Assembly (NCBI GenBank): GCA_015493745.1 | Contig: WGCN01000161.1 | Span: 1-46,841 of the forward strand | Length of the DNA stretch: 46,841 nt | DNA from: Calditrichales bacterium | GTDB lineage: Bacteria; Calditrichota; Calditrichia; Calditrichales; J004 | Direction: 5' to 3' | In this document: positions 17,555-25,929 of the stretch, piece by piece | Numbering within the stretch: position 1 is the first letter of the stretch | Layout: each line of letters begins with the position of its first letter | Translations under genes and position numbers: made by a program | Notes under the pieces: model-generated | What the model saw: the letters and a program-made list of their open reading frames with translations, nothing else | Told to the model about the DNA's origin: nothing | The model's database searches: none

Positions 17555-17582
17555 AATATAAGAGATATCTATAAAAATGCAA
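17555..17582 (-). promoter_or_regulatory. Sigma-70-like promoter for the 59-aa gene
   Basis: Minus strand: TTGCAT (17582-17577), 16-bp spacer, TATATT (17560-17555). Transcription would start near 17547, giving a leader of about 160 nt to the ATG at 17388. Close to the expected start the leader contains AGCCATCCGATCTGGCT, a 5-bp hairpin. The boxes match the consensus well, but promoter rules in this lineage may differ. Confidence 0.4.
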
Positions 17583-17645
17583 CAACGAGTGTAAAATAAT
17601 TTGATATTTTAATAGATTTCGGGGAGAAGAAATGATCATCGTCAC

Positions 17646-17667
17646 AAAAAAAGCTCTATTTTAGAGC
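17646..17667 (-). terminator. Rho-independent terminator after prfA
   Basis: Directly after the prfA stop, minus strand GCTCTA pairs with TAGAGC around a three-base AAA loop and is followed by TTTTTTT (17652-17646). The stem is short, but the position and T-run are convincing. Confidence 0.75.
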
Positions 17668-18738
17668 CTAAGAGGAGATACTTTCCAGCTGAGCGGAACG
17701 TTCGGCCATATTCAAGGCTTCGATCAGCTCCCCCAAATCACCTTCCATGACGCGATCCAATTTATAGAGAGTCAGGTTTATGCGGTGATCGGTAACGCGA
17801 CCCTGTGGATAGTTATAGGTGCGGATCTTGGCACTGCGGTCACCGCTTCCCACCATCGATTTACGCTGTTTGGCCACCTGCTCGCGCTGTTCGGAAAGAG
17901 CCATATCCATAAGACGGCTGCGCAGCACCTTAAGCGCTTTTGTCTTGTTTTTCAGCTGGGACTTTTCATCCTGACAGCTTACAACGATTCCGGTCGGTAC
18001 GTGGGTTATGCGCACGGCGGAATCCGTGGTATTAACGCTTTGTCCTCCGGGGCCGCTGGAGCGAAACACGTCTATGCGCAGTTCATTCGGATCCAGCTCC
18101 ACATCCACATCCTCGGCTTCCGGTAATACCACCACCGACACGGCGGAGGTATGAATACGGCCCTGGGTTTCCGTATCGGGTACACGCTGTACCCGGTGAA
18201 CACCGCTTTCAAATTTCAGGGTACCATAGGCATTTTCACCTTCAAGTGACATGATCACCTCTTTAAACCCGCCGCGCTCGGAAGGGTTGGAGCTCATGAT
18301 ATCCGTCTTAAAACCGTTTTGCTCACAAAATTTACTATACATACGATAGAGATCACCGGCAAAAATGGCCGCTTCATCGCCACCGGTACCGGCACGAATT
18401 TCGATAATGGCATTTTTATGATCTTCCGGGTCTTTCGGCAGAAGAAGAACCTTTAAGGCATCTTCATACTTTTTCAGCTTCTCCTCCAGTTCGGCCAGCT
18501 CCATTTCCGCCATTTCCACCAATTCAGGGTCCTCAGCCTCGGCGATAAGTTCTTTATTTCCCTCGTACTCGGCAAGCACTTTCAGATAAGGATCCCCCAC
18601 ATCGAGGATTTTCGACAACTCACTGTGCTCACGGCTTAAGTCCCGGAAGCGCTTCGGATCCTTATGGATATCTGGCTGCGATAGCGCCTCGTTCAATACA
18701 TGCCGTTTTTCCTGCAAGGCTAAAATTTTATCTTTCAT
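17668..18738 (-). CDS. prfA: Peptide chain release factor 1
   Basis: A 356-aa class I release factor that reads UAA and UAG and triggers peptide release on the ribosome. The catalytic GGQ is at residues 231-233 (RSSGPGGQSVNTTDSAVRIT). The codon-reading P-x-T is PDT at 187-189 in RVPDTETQGRIHTSA, which identifies RF1 rather than RF2 (SPF). The C-terminal IRTYNYPQGRVTDHRI block is typical. The ATG at 18738 has no purine-rich ribosome site upstream. The gene follows rpmE and rho, a common gene order, but the usual next gene prmC (the methyltransferase for the GGQ glutamine) is not here. Terminators lie on both sides. Confidence 0.96.
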   Translation of the reverse strand: MKDKILALQEKRHVLNEALSQPDIHKDPKRFRDLSREHSELSKILDVGDPYLKVLAEYEGNKELIAEAEDPELVEMAEMELAELEEKLKKYEDALKVLLLPKDPEDHKNAIIEIRAGTGGDEAAIFAGDLYRMYSKFCEQNGFKTDIMSSNPSERGGFKEVIMSLEGENAYGTLKFESGVHRVQRVPDTETQGRIHTSAVSVVVLPEAEDVDVELDPNELRIDVFRSSGPGGQSVNTTDSAVRITHVPTGIVVSCQDEKSQLKNKTKALKVLRSRLMDMALSEQREQVAKQRKSMVGSGDRSAKIRTYNYPQGRVTDHRINLTLYKLDRVMEGDLGELIEALNMAERSAQLESISS

Positions 18739-18768
18739 GGTTGTTTTCGGTTTGGAGTTGGGAGAAAC

Positions 18769-18797
18769 AAAAAACGGAATGACATGGGGTCATTCCG
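18769..18797 (-). terminator. Rho-independent terminator after rpmE
   Basis: Minus strand: CGGAATGA pairs with TCATTCCG around a CCCCATG loop (18797-18775) and runs into TTTTTTG. It lies between rpmE and prfA, so prfA probably depends on read-through or its own promoter. Confidence 0.88.
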
Positions 18798-18824
18798 CTC
18801 AAAATTAAAATCGGAAAAATATAC

Positions 18825-19067
18825 TTAACGATTGTATTTTCTTCTGAATTTTTCAACACGACCGGCAGAATCCACAAGCATCTGTTTACCGGTAAAGAAA
18901 GGGTGAGAGGCGCTTGAGATTTCCACCTTGATCAGCGGATACTCATTACCATCTTCCCATTTGATCTTTTCACTTGAGGTCGCGGTTGAGCGGGTTAAAA
19001 AGGCGAAATCCGATGAGGTGTCCTTATAAACCACGTAATCATATTTTGGATGAATATTTGCTTTCAT
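18825..19067 (-). CDS. rpmE: 50S ribosomal protein L31, type B
   Basis: An 80-aa L31 protein of the large ribosomal subunit. The sequence [16 protein letters not shown], the [21 protein letters not shown] block and the RRKYNR end are characteristic. It lacks the CxxC zinc ligands of type A L31, so it is the type B (zinc-independent, often called RpmE2) form. The ATG at 19067 is chosen because GGAGG precedes it; the frame is open further upstream but that part has no L31 similarity. It follows rho by 104 bp and ends in a strong terminator. Confidence 0.95.
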   Translation of the reverse strand: MKANIHPKYDYVVYKDTSSDFAFLTRSTATSSEKIKWEDGNEYPLIKVEISSASHPFFTGKQMLVDSAGRVEKFRRKYNR

Positions 19068-19171
19068 TAAATCCTCCGTTGTCAATAGCCTTGGAATATA
19101 ATTTATTTTAATCCCATATTCAAGGCTAATCACATATTTTCACATCAGGGGCTGAGCGGCGTGGCCGTTTC

Positions 19172-20422
19172 CTAAGAGTTCATGGAGCGTAGAAAATCAC
19201 GGTTACTTTTTGTTTCACGCATTTTGTCCAGCAGAAACTCCATCCCCTCGATCACATTCATTTCATTCAGGAATTTACGCAACACCCAGATGCGTGACAG
19301 CTCCTCGCGGGAGAGCAACAGTTCTTCCTTACGCGTACCGGACTTGTTGATATCAATCGCCGGAAAAATACGACGGTCGGACAGACGGCGATCCAGAACC
19401 AGCTCCATATTGCCGGTACCCTTAAATTCTTCAAAGATCACTTCATCCATACGTGAACCGGTGTCGATCAGAGCGGTGGCAATTATGGTTAAACTGCCGC
19501 CCTCCTCAATATTACGGGCACTGCCAAAGAAGCGTTTGGGCTTTTGCAGGGCGTTGGAGTCCACACCACCGGAAAGGATTTTGCCGCTATGGGGAATCAC
19601 GGTATTGTGGGCGCGGGCCAGGCGGGTCACGCTATCCAGTAAAATGACCACATCCTTATTGTACTCCACCAGCCTTTTTGCTTTTTCCAGCACCATTTCC
19701 GCCACCTGCACATGACGCTCGGCCGGTTCGTCAAAAGTTGAACTGATCACCTCGGCATCGACCGAACGTTCCATGTCGGTAACCTCTTCCGGCCGCTCAT
19801 CGATCAACAGAACCATCAGTTCCACTTCCGGATGATTGCGGGAAATGGCATTGGCGATCTTTTGCATCAAAATGGTTTTACCGGTACGGGGCTGGGCAAC
19901 AATCAAGCCACGCTGCCCCTTGCCCAACGGAGTCAACAGGTTCATTACCCGCATGGAATAATCATTGCGATCGGTTTCAAGTTCTATTTTTTCATCGGGA
20001 TAAAGTGGGGTGAGTGTGTCAAAGAATTTACGTTCGCGGGCTTTTTCAGGACTTTCGAAATTAACCGCTTCCACGCGCAGCAGGGCAAAAAAGCGCTCAT
20101 TGTCCTTGGGCGGCCGGATTTGACCGGTTACCGTATCTCCCGTGCGCAGACCGAAGCGCTTAATTTGGGACGGAGAGACATAAATATCGTCCGGACCGGG
20201 TAAATAGCTATAGTTTTGCGAGCGTAGGAAACCGTATCCGTCGGGCAGGATTTCCAACACCCCCTTGGAAAAAATCAAACCCTCCTGTGCGGTCTGCTCT
20301 TCCAGAATTCTAAATATCAGTTCTTGTTTTTTTAAACCGGAGAATCCGGTAATATTGAGCTTATTGGCGATATCCGTTAATTCGGTAATCTTCTTCGTTT
20401 TTAACTCTTCAATGTCTAACAT
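19172..20422 (-). CDS. rho: Transcription termination factor Rho
   Basis: A 416-aa hexameric RNA helicase that ends transcription at rut sites. Order of parts: N-terminal Rho_N helix bundle (residues 1-45), a cold-shock-like RNA-binding domain (~50-125, [20 protein letters not shown]), and a RecA-type ATPase from ~150 with Walker A at about 177-183 ([11 protein letters not shown]), [15 protein letters not shown], and [14 protein letters not shown]. It is close to E. coli Rho in length, without a large insertion. AAAGGA precedes the ATG at 20422. The ~170-bp leader between folC and rho may be the site of autoregulation known for Rho, but no specific element can be shown. Confidence 0.97.
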   Translation of the reverse strand: MLDIEELKTKKITELTDIANKLNITGFSGLKKQELIFRILEEQTAQEGLIFSKGVLEILPDGYGFLRSQNYSYLPGPDDIYVSPSQIKRFGLRTGDTVTGQIRPPKDNERFFALLRVEAVNFESPEKARERKFFDTLTPLYPDEKIELETDRNDYSMRVMNLLTPLGKGQRGLIVAQPRTGKTILMQKIANAISRNHPEVELMVLLIDERPEEVTDMERSVDAEVISSTFDEPAERHVQVAEMVLEKAKRLVEYNKDVVILLDSVTRLARAHNTVIPHSGKILSGGVDSNALQKPKRFFGSARNIEEGGSLTIIATALIDTGSRMDEVIFEEFKGTGNMELVLDRRLSDRRIFPAIDINKSGTRKEELLLSREELSRIWVLRKFLNEMNVIEGMEFLLDKMRETKSNRDFLRSMNS

Positions 20423-20592
20423 GGCAGGTCCTTTAAATTAAATAGATTGTGTCGGCATCTCCGGTATTAAAGAAATATTAAATTTTTGAAATAATTTATG
20501 AGGCCCGGAACATACCTGGGAAGTTGTTATCTTTTTACTGTAATTGTCTTTTCGAGGTTTTTTTATAGGATTTTGTATGAAAGTCCAATAAT

Positions 20593-21876
20593 TTAACGTA
20601 GTTGCTGCTTTTTGTCAACCCGTGCTTTCAAAGCACCCACCAGATAGTGACTGCCCATCACCACCAGGGTATCGTTTTTTCCAAGCATGCTTAGCGAGGA
20701 TTCGTATGCCAGCACCAAATCTTTAATTAATTTTACATTTTGTGTGTGCTGTAAAAAGGCCTGATATAAAAGTTCCCCCTCTTGCCGCCGGCTGCTTTGC
20801 GGTTCGGTCACCACGATAAACTCAAACAGGGAACTCAGATAGCGAACAATCCGGGACATGTCCTTGTCATTTACCAGGCCCAGCAGCAGATAACGTTTTC
20901 CGGTTGTCGCTTCTTCCGAAAGCACCTCCATGGAGGCTTTTATCCCCGGCAGGTTATGGCTAACATCAAAAAACACATCCGGTTTCCGGCGCACAAGCTC
21001 CAGCCTTCCCGGCCAGCGCATTTGCGGCAAACGGCGCTCCACCTTTTCCGCCTCAAGCGCCTGTCCCCGTTGTTTCATGAAAAAACGCGCCGTGTTCAGA
21101 GCCAGGGCCAGGTTCTCCAACTGAAAACGCCCCGGTTGCGGCAGACGGCCGGCAATATGAATACCCGCGCTTTTCATCTGAAAATCTCCCTTCCGGCCCG
21201 GGTGATACTCTATGTGTGTTTCCTCCGCCACCGTGTGTAAAAAAGATTTTTGCCGCCGGCATGTCTGGCGCAATACGTCCATGGCCTCCCGGGGTTGGCG
21301 TCCGGTAAAAACGGGAATCGCCGTCTTTATTATCCCGGCCTTTTCTCCGGCAATTCCGGCCAGGGTGTTGCCCAGTTGTTTTTGGTGGTCAAAGCCGATG
21401 GGGGTGATAACGGCCATTTCCGCGGGGACAATATTGGTCGAATCCAGACGTCCGCCCAGCCCGGTTTCCATAACCACCACATCCACATTGCTCCGCGCAA
21501 AATGATCCAGCGCCATGGCCGTGGTCGTATCAAAAAAGGTGGCTTTCAGTTCCAGTACCGTTTTTTTCAGACGCTGCCAAAAGTCGATCACATCTTCCCG
21601 GGGGATAAGTTTTTCATCCACGCGGATGCGCTCACGGAAGTCCACCAGATGGGGGCTGGTAAAAAGACCGGTCTTAAAACCATGTGCCCGAAGAATCTGT
21701 GCCAGATAGAGGCAGGTACTTCCTTTCCCGTTGGTTCCGGCTACATGGATCACCGGGTATTTTTTTTCGGGATGATCCAGAACCCGTGCCAGAGCGGTGA
21801 TATTATCCAGCCCCAGTTTGATGGCATATTTTTGCAGATCAAACAGTTCCTCAACCGTCTGTGAATAGGGAGTCAT
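20593..21876 (-). CDS. folC: Folylpolyglutamate/dihydrofolate synthase
   Basis: A 427-aa Mur-ligase-like enzyme that adds glutamate to folates and probably also makes dihydrofolate from dihydropteroate. The ATP loop HVAGTNGKGST is at residues 44-54, with LFTSPHLVDFRERIRVD after it, the METGLGGRLDSTNIV block near residue 137, and the C-terminal domain with FDVSHN and LLLGLVNDKDM. The length is typical. Whether it has both activities cannot be told from the sequence. It starts seven bp after the small membrane protein gene and is the last gene of the uppS transcription unit. Confidence 0.95.
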   Translation of the reverse strand: MTPYSQTVEELFDLQKYAIKLGLDNITALARVLDHPEKKYPVIHVAGTNGKGSTCLYLAQILRAHGFKTGLFTSPHLVDFRERIRVDEKLIPREDVIDFWQRLKKTVLELKATFFDTTTAMALDHFARSNVDVVVMETGLGGRLDSTNIVPAEMAVITPIGFDHQKQLGNTLAGIAGEKAGIIKTAIPVFTGRQPREAMDVLRQTCRRQKSFLHTVAEETHIEYHPGRKGDFQMKSAGIHIAGRLPQPGRFQLENLALALNTARFFMKQRGQALEAEKVERRLPQMRWPGRLELVRRKPDVFFDVSHNLPGIKASMEVLSEEATTGKRYLLLGLVNDKDMSRIVRYLSSLFEFIVVTEPQSSRRQEGELLYQAFLQHTQNVKLIKDLVLAYESSLSMLGKNDTLVVMGSHYLVGALKARVDKKQQLR

Positions 21877-21883
21877 AATAGCG

Positions 21884-22300
21884 CTAAATTATTTTGCCGA
21901 GGATAAAGCCGATGACAATACCCACCAGCAGTACCACGGTGAGAATGCGGTAATTAACCACATCCTTGCTATAGCCGCGTTTAATGGCGATAATGGAAAC
22001 AAAGTACCCCAGGGCATTGATCAGCCAGAAAAGTGGCAGGGCCAGAACTTTTGCCACGATGGGCCCCACAAGAGGCACCAAGCCAATGATGTTTATCAGC
22101 CCGATAAAAGCCTGTGAAATGATGCCGAAAATTACAACAAAACCACCGATAACGGATTTGTCGACATTATAGTGAATGGCCACGACCACAAAAGTTACCA
22201 GTATAACCCAGGTAAGGATTGTTTTCCAGAAGGCCTGGAAGAATAGCTTAAAAGAAAGCGTATAACGCTTAAGCTGCTGTATGTTTTTTTTATCAGGCAT
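21884..22300 (-). CDS. Small integral membrane protein, unknown
   Basis: A 138-aa protein that I cannot place in a named family. After a basic N-terminus (MPDKKNIQQLKRY) it has about four hydrophobic segments: ~28-44, ~50-75 (GGFVVIFGIISQAFIG), ~80-105 and ~118-137 (VVLLVGIVIGFILGKII). There are no cysteines or evident catalytic residues. It begins inside the uppS stop (TAATG), so translation is coupled, and folC follows after seven bp. The tight coupling to uppS suggests a membrane task near lipid-carrier metabolism, but this is inference only. Confidence 0.8.
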   Translation of the reverse strand: MPDKKNIQQLKRYTLSFKLFFQAFWKTILTWVILVTFVVVAIHYNVDKSVIGGFVVIFGIISQAFIGLINIIGLVPLVGPIVAKVLALPLFWLINALGYFVSIIAIKRGYSKDVVNYRILTVVLLVGIVIGFILGKII

Positions 22301-23094
22301 TAGAATTGGGGGACGGTGGCCTTACCCTTAATTTGCTCGGTTATCATGCCATAGCGACGTTCCCGCTGTAAAAAACTCCACAAGGCATCCGCCAGCTGGG
22401 ATTTCCGGAATTCCGGCCAGGGGGTATCCGTCACATAAATTTCAGAGTAGGCTATTTGCCAAAGTAAAAAGTTGCTGATTCTGTTTTCCCCGCCGGTACG
22501 GATGATCAGATCGGGATCAGGCTGTCCTTTGGTATCCAGTTCGTTGCTGATGAGCTGATCATTAATCTCTTCGGGGCTGATTTCGCCACTGCTCACCAAC
22601 TGAGCCAGCTTGCGGAAGGCGTCGATGAGTTCCTGACGGCCTCCGTAGGAGAGAGCCACGTTTAAAATAAGCCCGGTATTTCTTTTCGTTTTTTGAATGG
22701 CGGACATCATGGTGCGCTGAGCGCTGGAGGGCAATTTGTTTAAATGGCCGATGGTGCGGATTTGAACATTCTGCTTTACCAGTTTCTTTAACTTGCGGTT
22801 AATGGTGGTTACCAGAAGCTGCATCAGAGCCGCCACTTCGCGCGAGGGCCGTTTCCAGTTTTCCTCGGAAAAAGTATATATGGTAAGATTATTTATCCCG
22901 ATCTCGGCGCAGCCCTCGACAACTTCCTCCACGGAATGCACCCCCACATTGTGTCCGGCAACCCGGGGCAGTCCCTTGGCTTTGGCCCAGCGGCCGTTGC
23001 CATCCATGATGATACCAATATGTTTTGGCAAATCTTCCCGTTCTTTCAATGTTTCGATTTTTTCTTCAAGACGTAAAGAATAAAAATCTGTCAT
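22300..23094 (-). CDS. uppS: Undecaprenyl diphosphate synthase
   Basis: A 264-aa cis-prenyltransferase that makes the C55 lipid carrier for peptidoglycan and other wall polymers from farnesyl diphosphate and isopentenyl diphosphate. Family blocks: HIGIIMDGNGRWAKAKGLPR with the Mg-binding D31, GHNVGVHSVEEVV, TIYTFSEENWKRP, and the C-terminal DLIIRTGGENRISNFLLWQ and YVTDTPWPEF. The ATG at 23094 has AGGAAG 11 bases upstream and is preferred; a GTG at 23106 would touch that site. It is first in the uppS-membrane protein-folC unit and divergent from lepA. Confidence 0.96.
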   Translation of the reverse strand: MTDFYSLRLEEKIETLKEREDLPKHIGIIMDGNGRWAKAKGLPRVAGHNVGVHSVEEVVEGCAEIGINNLTIYTFSEENWKRPSREVAALMQLLVTTINRKLKKLVKQNVQIRTIGHLNKLPSSAQRTMMSAIQKTKRNTGLILNVALSYGGRQELIDAFRKLAQLVSSGEISPEEINDQLISNELDTKGQPDPDLIIRTGGENRISNFLLWQIAYSEIYVTDTPWPEFRKSQLADALWSFLQRERRYGMITEQIKGKATVPQF

Positions 23095-23161
23095 TTCAAT
23101 TGTCACTTCCTAATAATAGTCAAAGGCATGTTATCGATATAATATATCACATCCGGTAATG

Positions 23162-23190
23162 AAAAAACGGCATAATTTAAAGCTTATGCC
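23162..23190 (-). terminator. Hairpin plus T-run in uppS leader (possible attenuator)
   Basis: Minus strand: GGCATAA (23190-23184) pairs with TTATGCC (23175-23169) around an 8-nt loop, then G and TTTTTT. No minus-strand gene ends here; it stands about 70 bp before uppS in the 279-bp divergent region with lepA. It could be an attenuator of the uppS operon or the end of a short minus-strand RNA. The stem is AT-rich and weak. Nothing else in 23107-23373 could be assigned with confidence. Confidence 0.35.
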
Positions 23191-23373
23191 ATCAAAATCA
23201 AGTGATATCTATCGACACCGCTTATAAAGGGTTGACTCCGGGAATGTTTTTATTGCCTCGCGCCCTAACTCTCCGGCCACAAAATCCGCAGGCGGGAGTA
23301 TGTCTGTGATTGCTTTTGTGGGGGGCATTGGTTAAGTTTCTTGGCTACAATCTAAATATTGACATAAAAAAAC

Positions 23374-25182
23374 ATGAATCAAGAAAATATCCGCAATTTT
23401 TGCATCATTGCCCATATTGACCACGGCAAGTCCACCCTGGCGGACCGCCTGCTGGAAGAAACCCATACCATCGCCCACCGTGATTTGAAAGAACAGATTC
23501 TGGACAGCATGGATCTGGAACGTGAGCGCGGCATCACCATAAAATCCCACGCCATACGCATGACATATAAGGGCGATGACAAAAAGGACTACATTTTTAA
23601 CCTGATAGACACCCCGGGACACGTGGATTTCAGCTATGAGGTTTCCCGCAGCCTGGCGGCCTGTGAAGGTGCATTGCTGATCGTCGATGCTGCTCAGGGT
23701 GTTGAAGCGCAGACCATAAGCAACCTTTTTCTGGCCATTGAAAACGATCTGGCCATCATTCCGGTGATCAACAAAGTGGATCTGCCCAGTGCCGAAGTGG
23801 ACAATGTAAAGCGGCAGATTGTTGAATTGATCGGCTGCGACGAGAGTGAGATTTTACCGGCCAGCGCCAAAACGGGCCTGGGCATACATGATATTCTGGA
23901 AAGAATCATTACCGAAATCCCCGCCCCCAAAGGTGATAAAGACGGCAAATTACAGGCCTTGATTTTCGATTCCATCTTCGACAGCTATCGTGGCGCCATC
24001 GCCTTTGTGCGTGTTTTTAACGGGGTACTGCGCAAGGGGGATCTGGTAAGATTCATGAGTACGCTCCAGGATTACAGTGCCGACGAGATCGGTATTTTAC
24101 GCATTTCGCGGGAACCGGTAAAGGAACTGCAGGCCGGTGAGGTGGGCTATTTGATCACCGGCGCCAAGAATGTCCGCGATACCAAGGTAGGCGATACGGT
24201 CACCCTGACCCGCGATCCCGCCAGCGAGGCTCTTCCCGGATACAAGGAAGTTAAACCGATGGTTTTCTCCGGCATCTATCCCATCATCAGCGAAGATTTT
24301 GAAAACCTGCGCGATGCCCTTGAAAAACTTTCCCTGAATGATTCCGCCCTGGTCTACGTACCGGAAACCTCCAAGGCGCTCGGCTTCGGCTTCCGTTGCG
24401 GTTTTCTGGGATTGCTGCACATGGAGATCGTTCAGGAACGGCTGGAGCGCGAATACAATCTGAGCATCATCAACACCGTACCCAACGTGGTTTACCGTGT
24501 GCATCTCACCAATGGCGAAGTCCGGGAAATCGACAATCCGGCCGACCTGCCCAATGCCGGCGTTATTTCCAAAATAGAAGAACCCTATATCCGGGCGCAG
24601 ATCATCACTCCGCCGGAATATATCGGAAACATTATGCGGCTCAGCACGGAAAAAAGAGCCATTTACGTCAACCAGGCCTATCTGGACACCAATCGCGCCG
24701 ATATGACTTTTCTGTTCCCGCTGGCCGAGGTGATCTTCGACTTTTACGATAAGCTGAAATCCTATACACGGGGCTATGCTTCGCTGGATTACGATTTTGA
24801 CGAATACCGGGAATCCAAACTGGTTAAGCTGGATATTTTGATCAACGGCGAACCGCTGGATGCGCTGTCCACCATCGTTCACAACGACAAATCCTATGAA
24901 TGGGGACGCAAACTGACCCGCCACCTGAAAAAGCTCATCCCGCAACAGATGTTCGAAGTGGCCATACAGGCGGCCATTGGCAGCAAAATCATCGCCCGTC
25001 AAACCGTTAAGGCCCTGCGCAAGAATGTACTGGCCAAGTGTTATGGTGGAGATATCTCCCGCAAGCGTAAATTGCTGGAGAAACAAAAAGAAGGTAAAAA
25101 ACGTATGAAGCAAATCGGTCGCGTGGAAATCCCGCAGGAGGCTTTTCTGGCCGTGCTCTCGATGGATGGCGACAACGATTAA
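23374..25182 (+). CDS. lepA: Elongation factor 4 (LepA)
   Basis: A 602-aa translational GTPase that binds ribosomes and is thought to help initiation or back-translocation. G motifs: AHIDHGKST (residues 13-21), DTPGHVDF and [11 protein letters not shown]-like domains II, III and V follow, then the LepA-specific C-terminal domain ([20 protein letters not shown]). The length is typical. The ATG at 23374 gives the standard family start; it has no Shine-Dalgarno sequence (TTGACATAAAAAAAC precedes it). TACAAT at 23346-23351 could be a -10 box that gives a very short leader. It leads an operon with lepB, hemW and secreted-protein genes. Confidence 0.97.
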   Translation: MNQENIRNFCIIAHIDHGKSTLADRLLEETHTIAHRDLKEQILDSMDLERERGITIKSHAIRMTYKGDDKKDYIFNLIDTPGHVDFSYEVSRSLAACEGALLIVDAAQGVEAQTISNLFLAIENDLAIIPVINKVDLPSAEVDNVKRQIVELIGCDESEILPASAKTGLGIHDILERIITEIPAPKGDKDGKLQALIFDSIFDSYRGAIAFVRVFNGVLRKGDLVRFMSTLQDYSADEIGILRISREPVKELQAGEVGYLITGAKNVRDTKVGDTVTLTRDPASEALPGYKEVKPMVFSGIYPIISEDFENLRDALEKLSLNDSALVYVPETSKALGFGFRCGFLGLLHMEIVQERLEREYNLSIINTVPNVVYRVHLTNGEVREIDNPADLPNAGVISKIEEPYIRAQIITPPEYIGNIMRLSTEKRAIYVNQAYLDTNRADMTFLFPLAEVIFDFYDKLKSYTRGYASLDYDFDEYRESKLVKLDILINGEPLDALSTIVHNDKSYEWGRKLTRHLKKLIPQQMFEVAIQAAIGSKIIARQTVKALRKNVLAKCYGGDISRKRKLLEKQKEGKKRMKQIGRVEIPQEAFLAVLSMDGDND

Positions 25183-25204
25183 ATATTAGTGTGACGGAGG
25201 CATT

Positions 25205-25915
25205 TTGAGTAAGAAACAGGAAGAGCCCAACAAGCGATCCCGGGATTTTTTGGAAGGACTGTTTATGGCCCTGCTGGCCGCGCTGGTCATACGCCAGTTG
25301 ATTGTCGGAGCCTATACCATTCCCACAGGCTCCATGGAGGACACGCTGCTGATCGGCGATTTTCTTCTGGTAAACAAATTTACCTATGGCATGCGCACCC
25401 CGGACTGGATCGGCATACCCTATACCAGCATTGGCGTCAACCTGCCCTGGTACCGTTTCCCGGCCATTCGCGACCCCGAACCTTATGATATTATCATTTT
25501 CCGTTATCCCCTGGATCCCAACGTGGACTACATCAAGCGCTGCATCGCCAAAGGCGGGCAGACGGTGGAAATTGTAAATAAAGAGGTGTTTGTGGATGGC
25601 AAACCCTTCCCCAAACCGCCACACATGAAATTTATCGACAGCAGCATTCAACCCCGGAATACCCCGGGCGTACGGACATTTATGCGTCTGGGCAGCCGGG
25701 ACAATTACGGCCCCGTCACCCTGCCCGAAGACGCCTACTGGGCCATGGGCGATAACCGGGACAACAGCCTCGACAGCCGCTTTTGGGGATTTGTTCCCCA
25801 TGACAATATTATCGGACACGCATTGGTGATTTACTTCTCTTTTGATACGCGGCAACCGCTGAGCCGTTTTTATAAAATGATCCGTTTCAACCGTATCGGT
25901 ACGATCATCCGTTAA
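25205..25915 (+). CDS. lepB: Signal peptidase I
   Basis: A 236-aa inner-membrane serine protease (S26) that removes signal peptides from exported proteins. One N-terminal membrane segment (LFMALLAALVIRQLIV) is followed by the catalytic S43 in TIPTGSMEDTLLIGDFLLVNK and the general base K111 in DYIKRCIAKGGQ; the GDNRDNSLDSRFWGFVP block closes the active site. It starts with TTG at 25205, four bases after GGAGG, 22 bp downstream of lepA. lepA-lepB is a classic pairing. It should process the many exported proteins encoded in this window. Confidence 0.96.
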   Translation: MSKKQEEPNKRSRDFLEGLFMALLAALVIRQLIVGAYTIPTGSMEDTLLIGDFLLVNKFTYGMRTPDWIGIPYTSIGVNLPWYRFPAIRDPEPYDIIIFRYPLDPNVDYIKRCIAKGGQTVEIVNKEVFVDGKPFPKPPHMKFIDSSIQPRNTPGVRTFMRLGSRDNYGPVTLPEDAYWAMGDNRDNSLDSRFWGFVPHDNIIGHALVIYFSFDTRQPLSRFYKMIRFNRIGTIIR

Positions 25916-25929
25916 ACAGGGCGTCTTTT

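Noticed and set aside
24097..25113. Long minus-strand open frame (338 codons)
   Set aside because: It is the complement of lepA, which is certain from its G motifs; the antisense protein has no recognisable domain.
25007..25855. Minus-strand frame across lepA/lepB (282 codons)
   Set aside because: It spans two well-supported plus-strand genes and has no ribosome site or domain.
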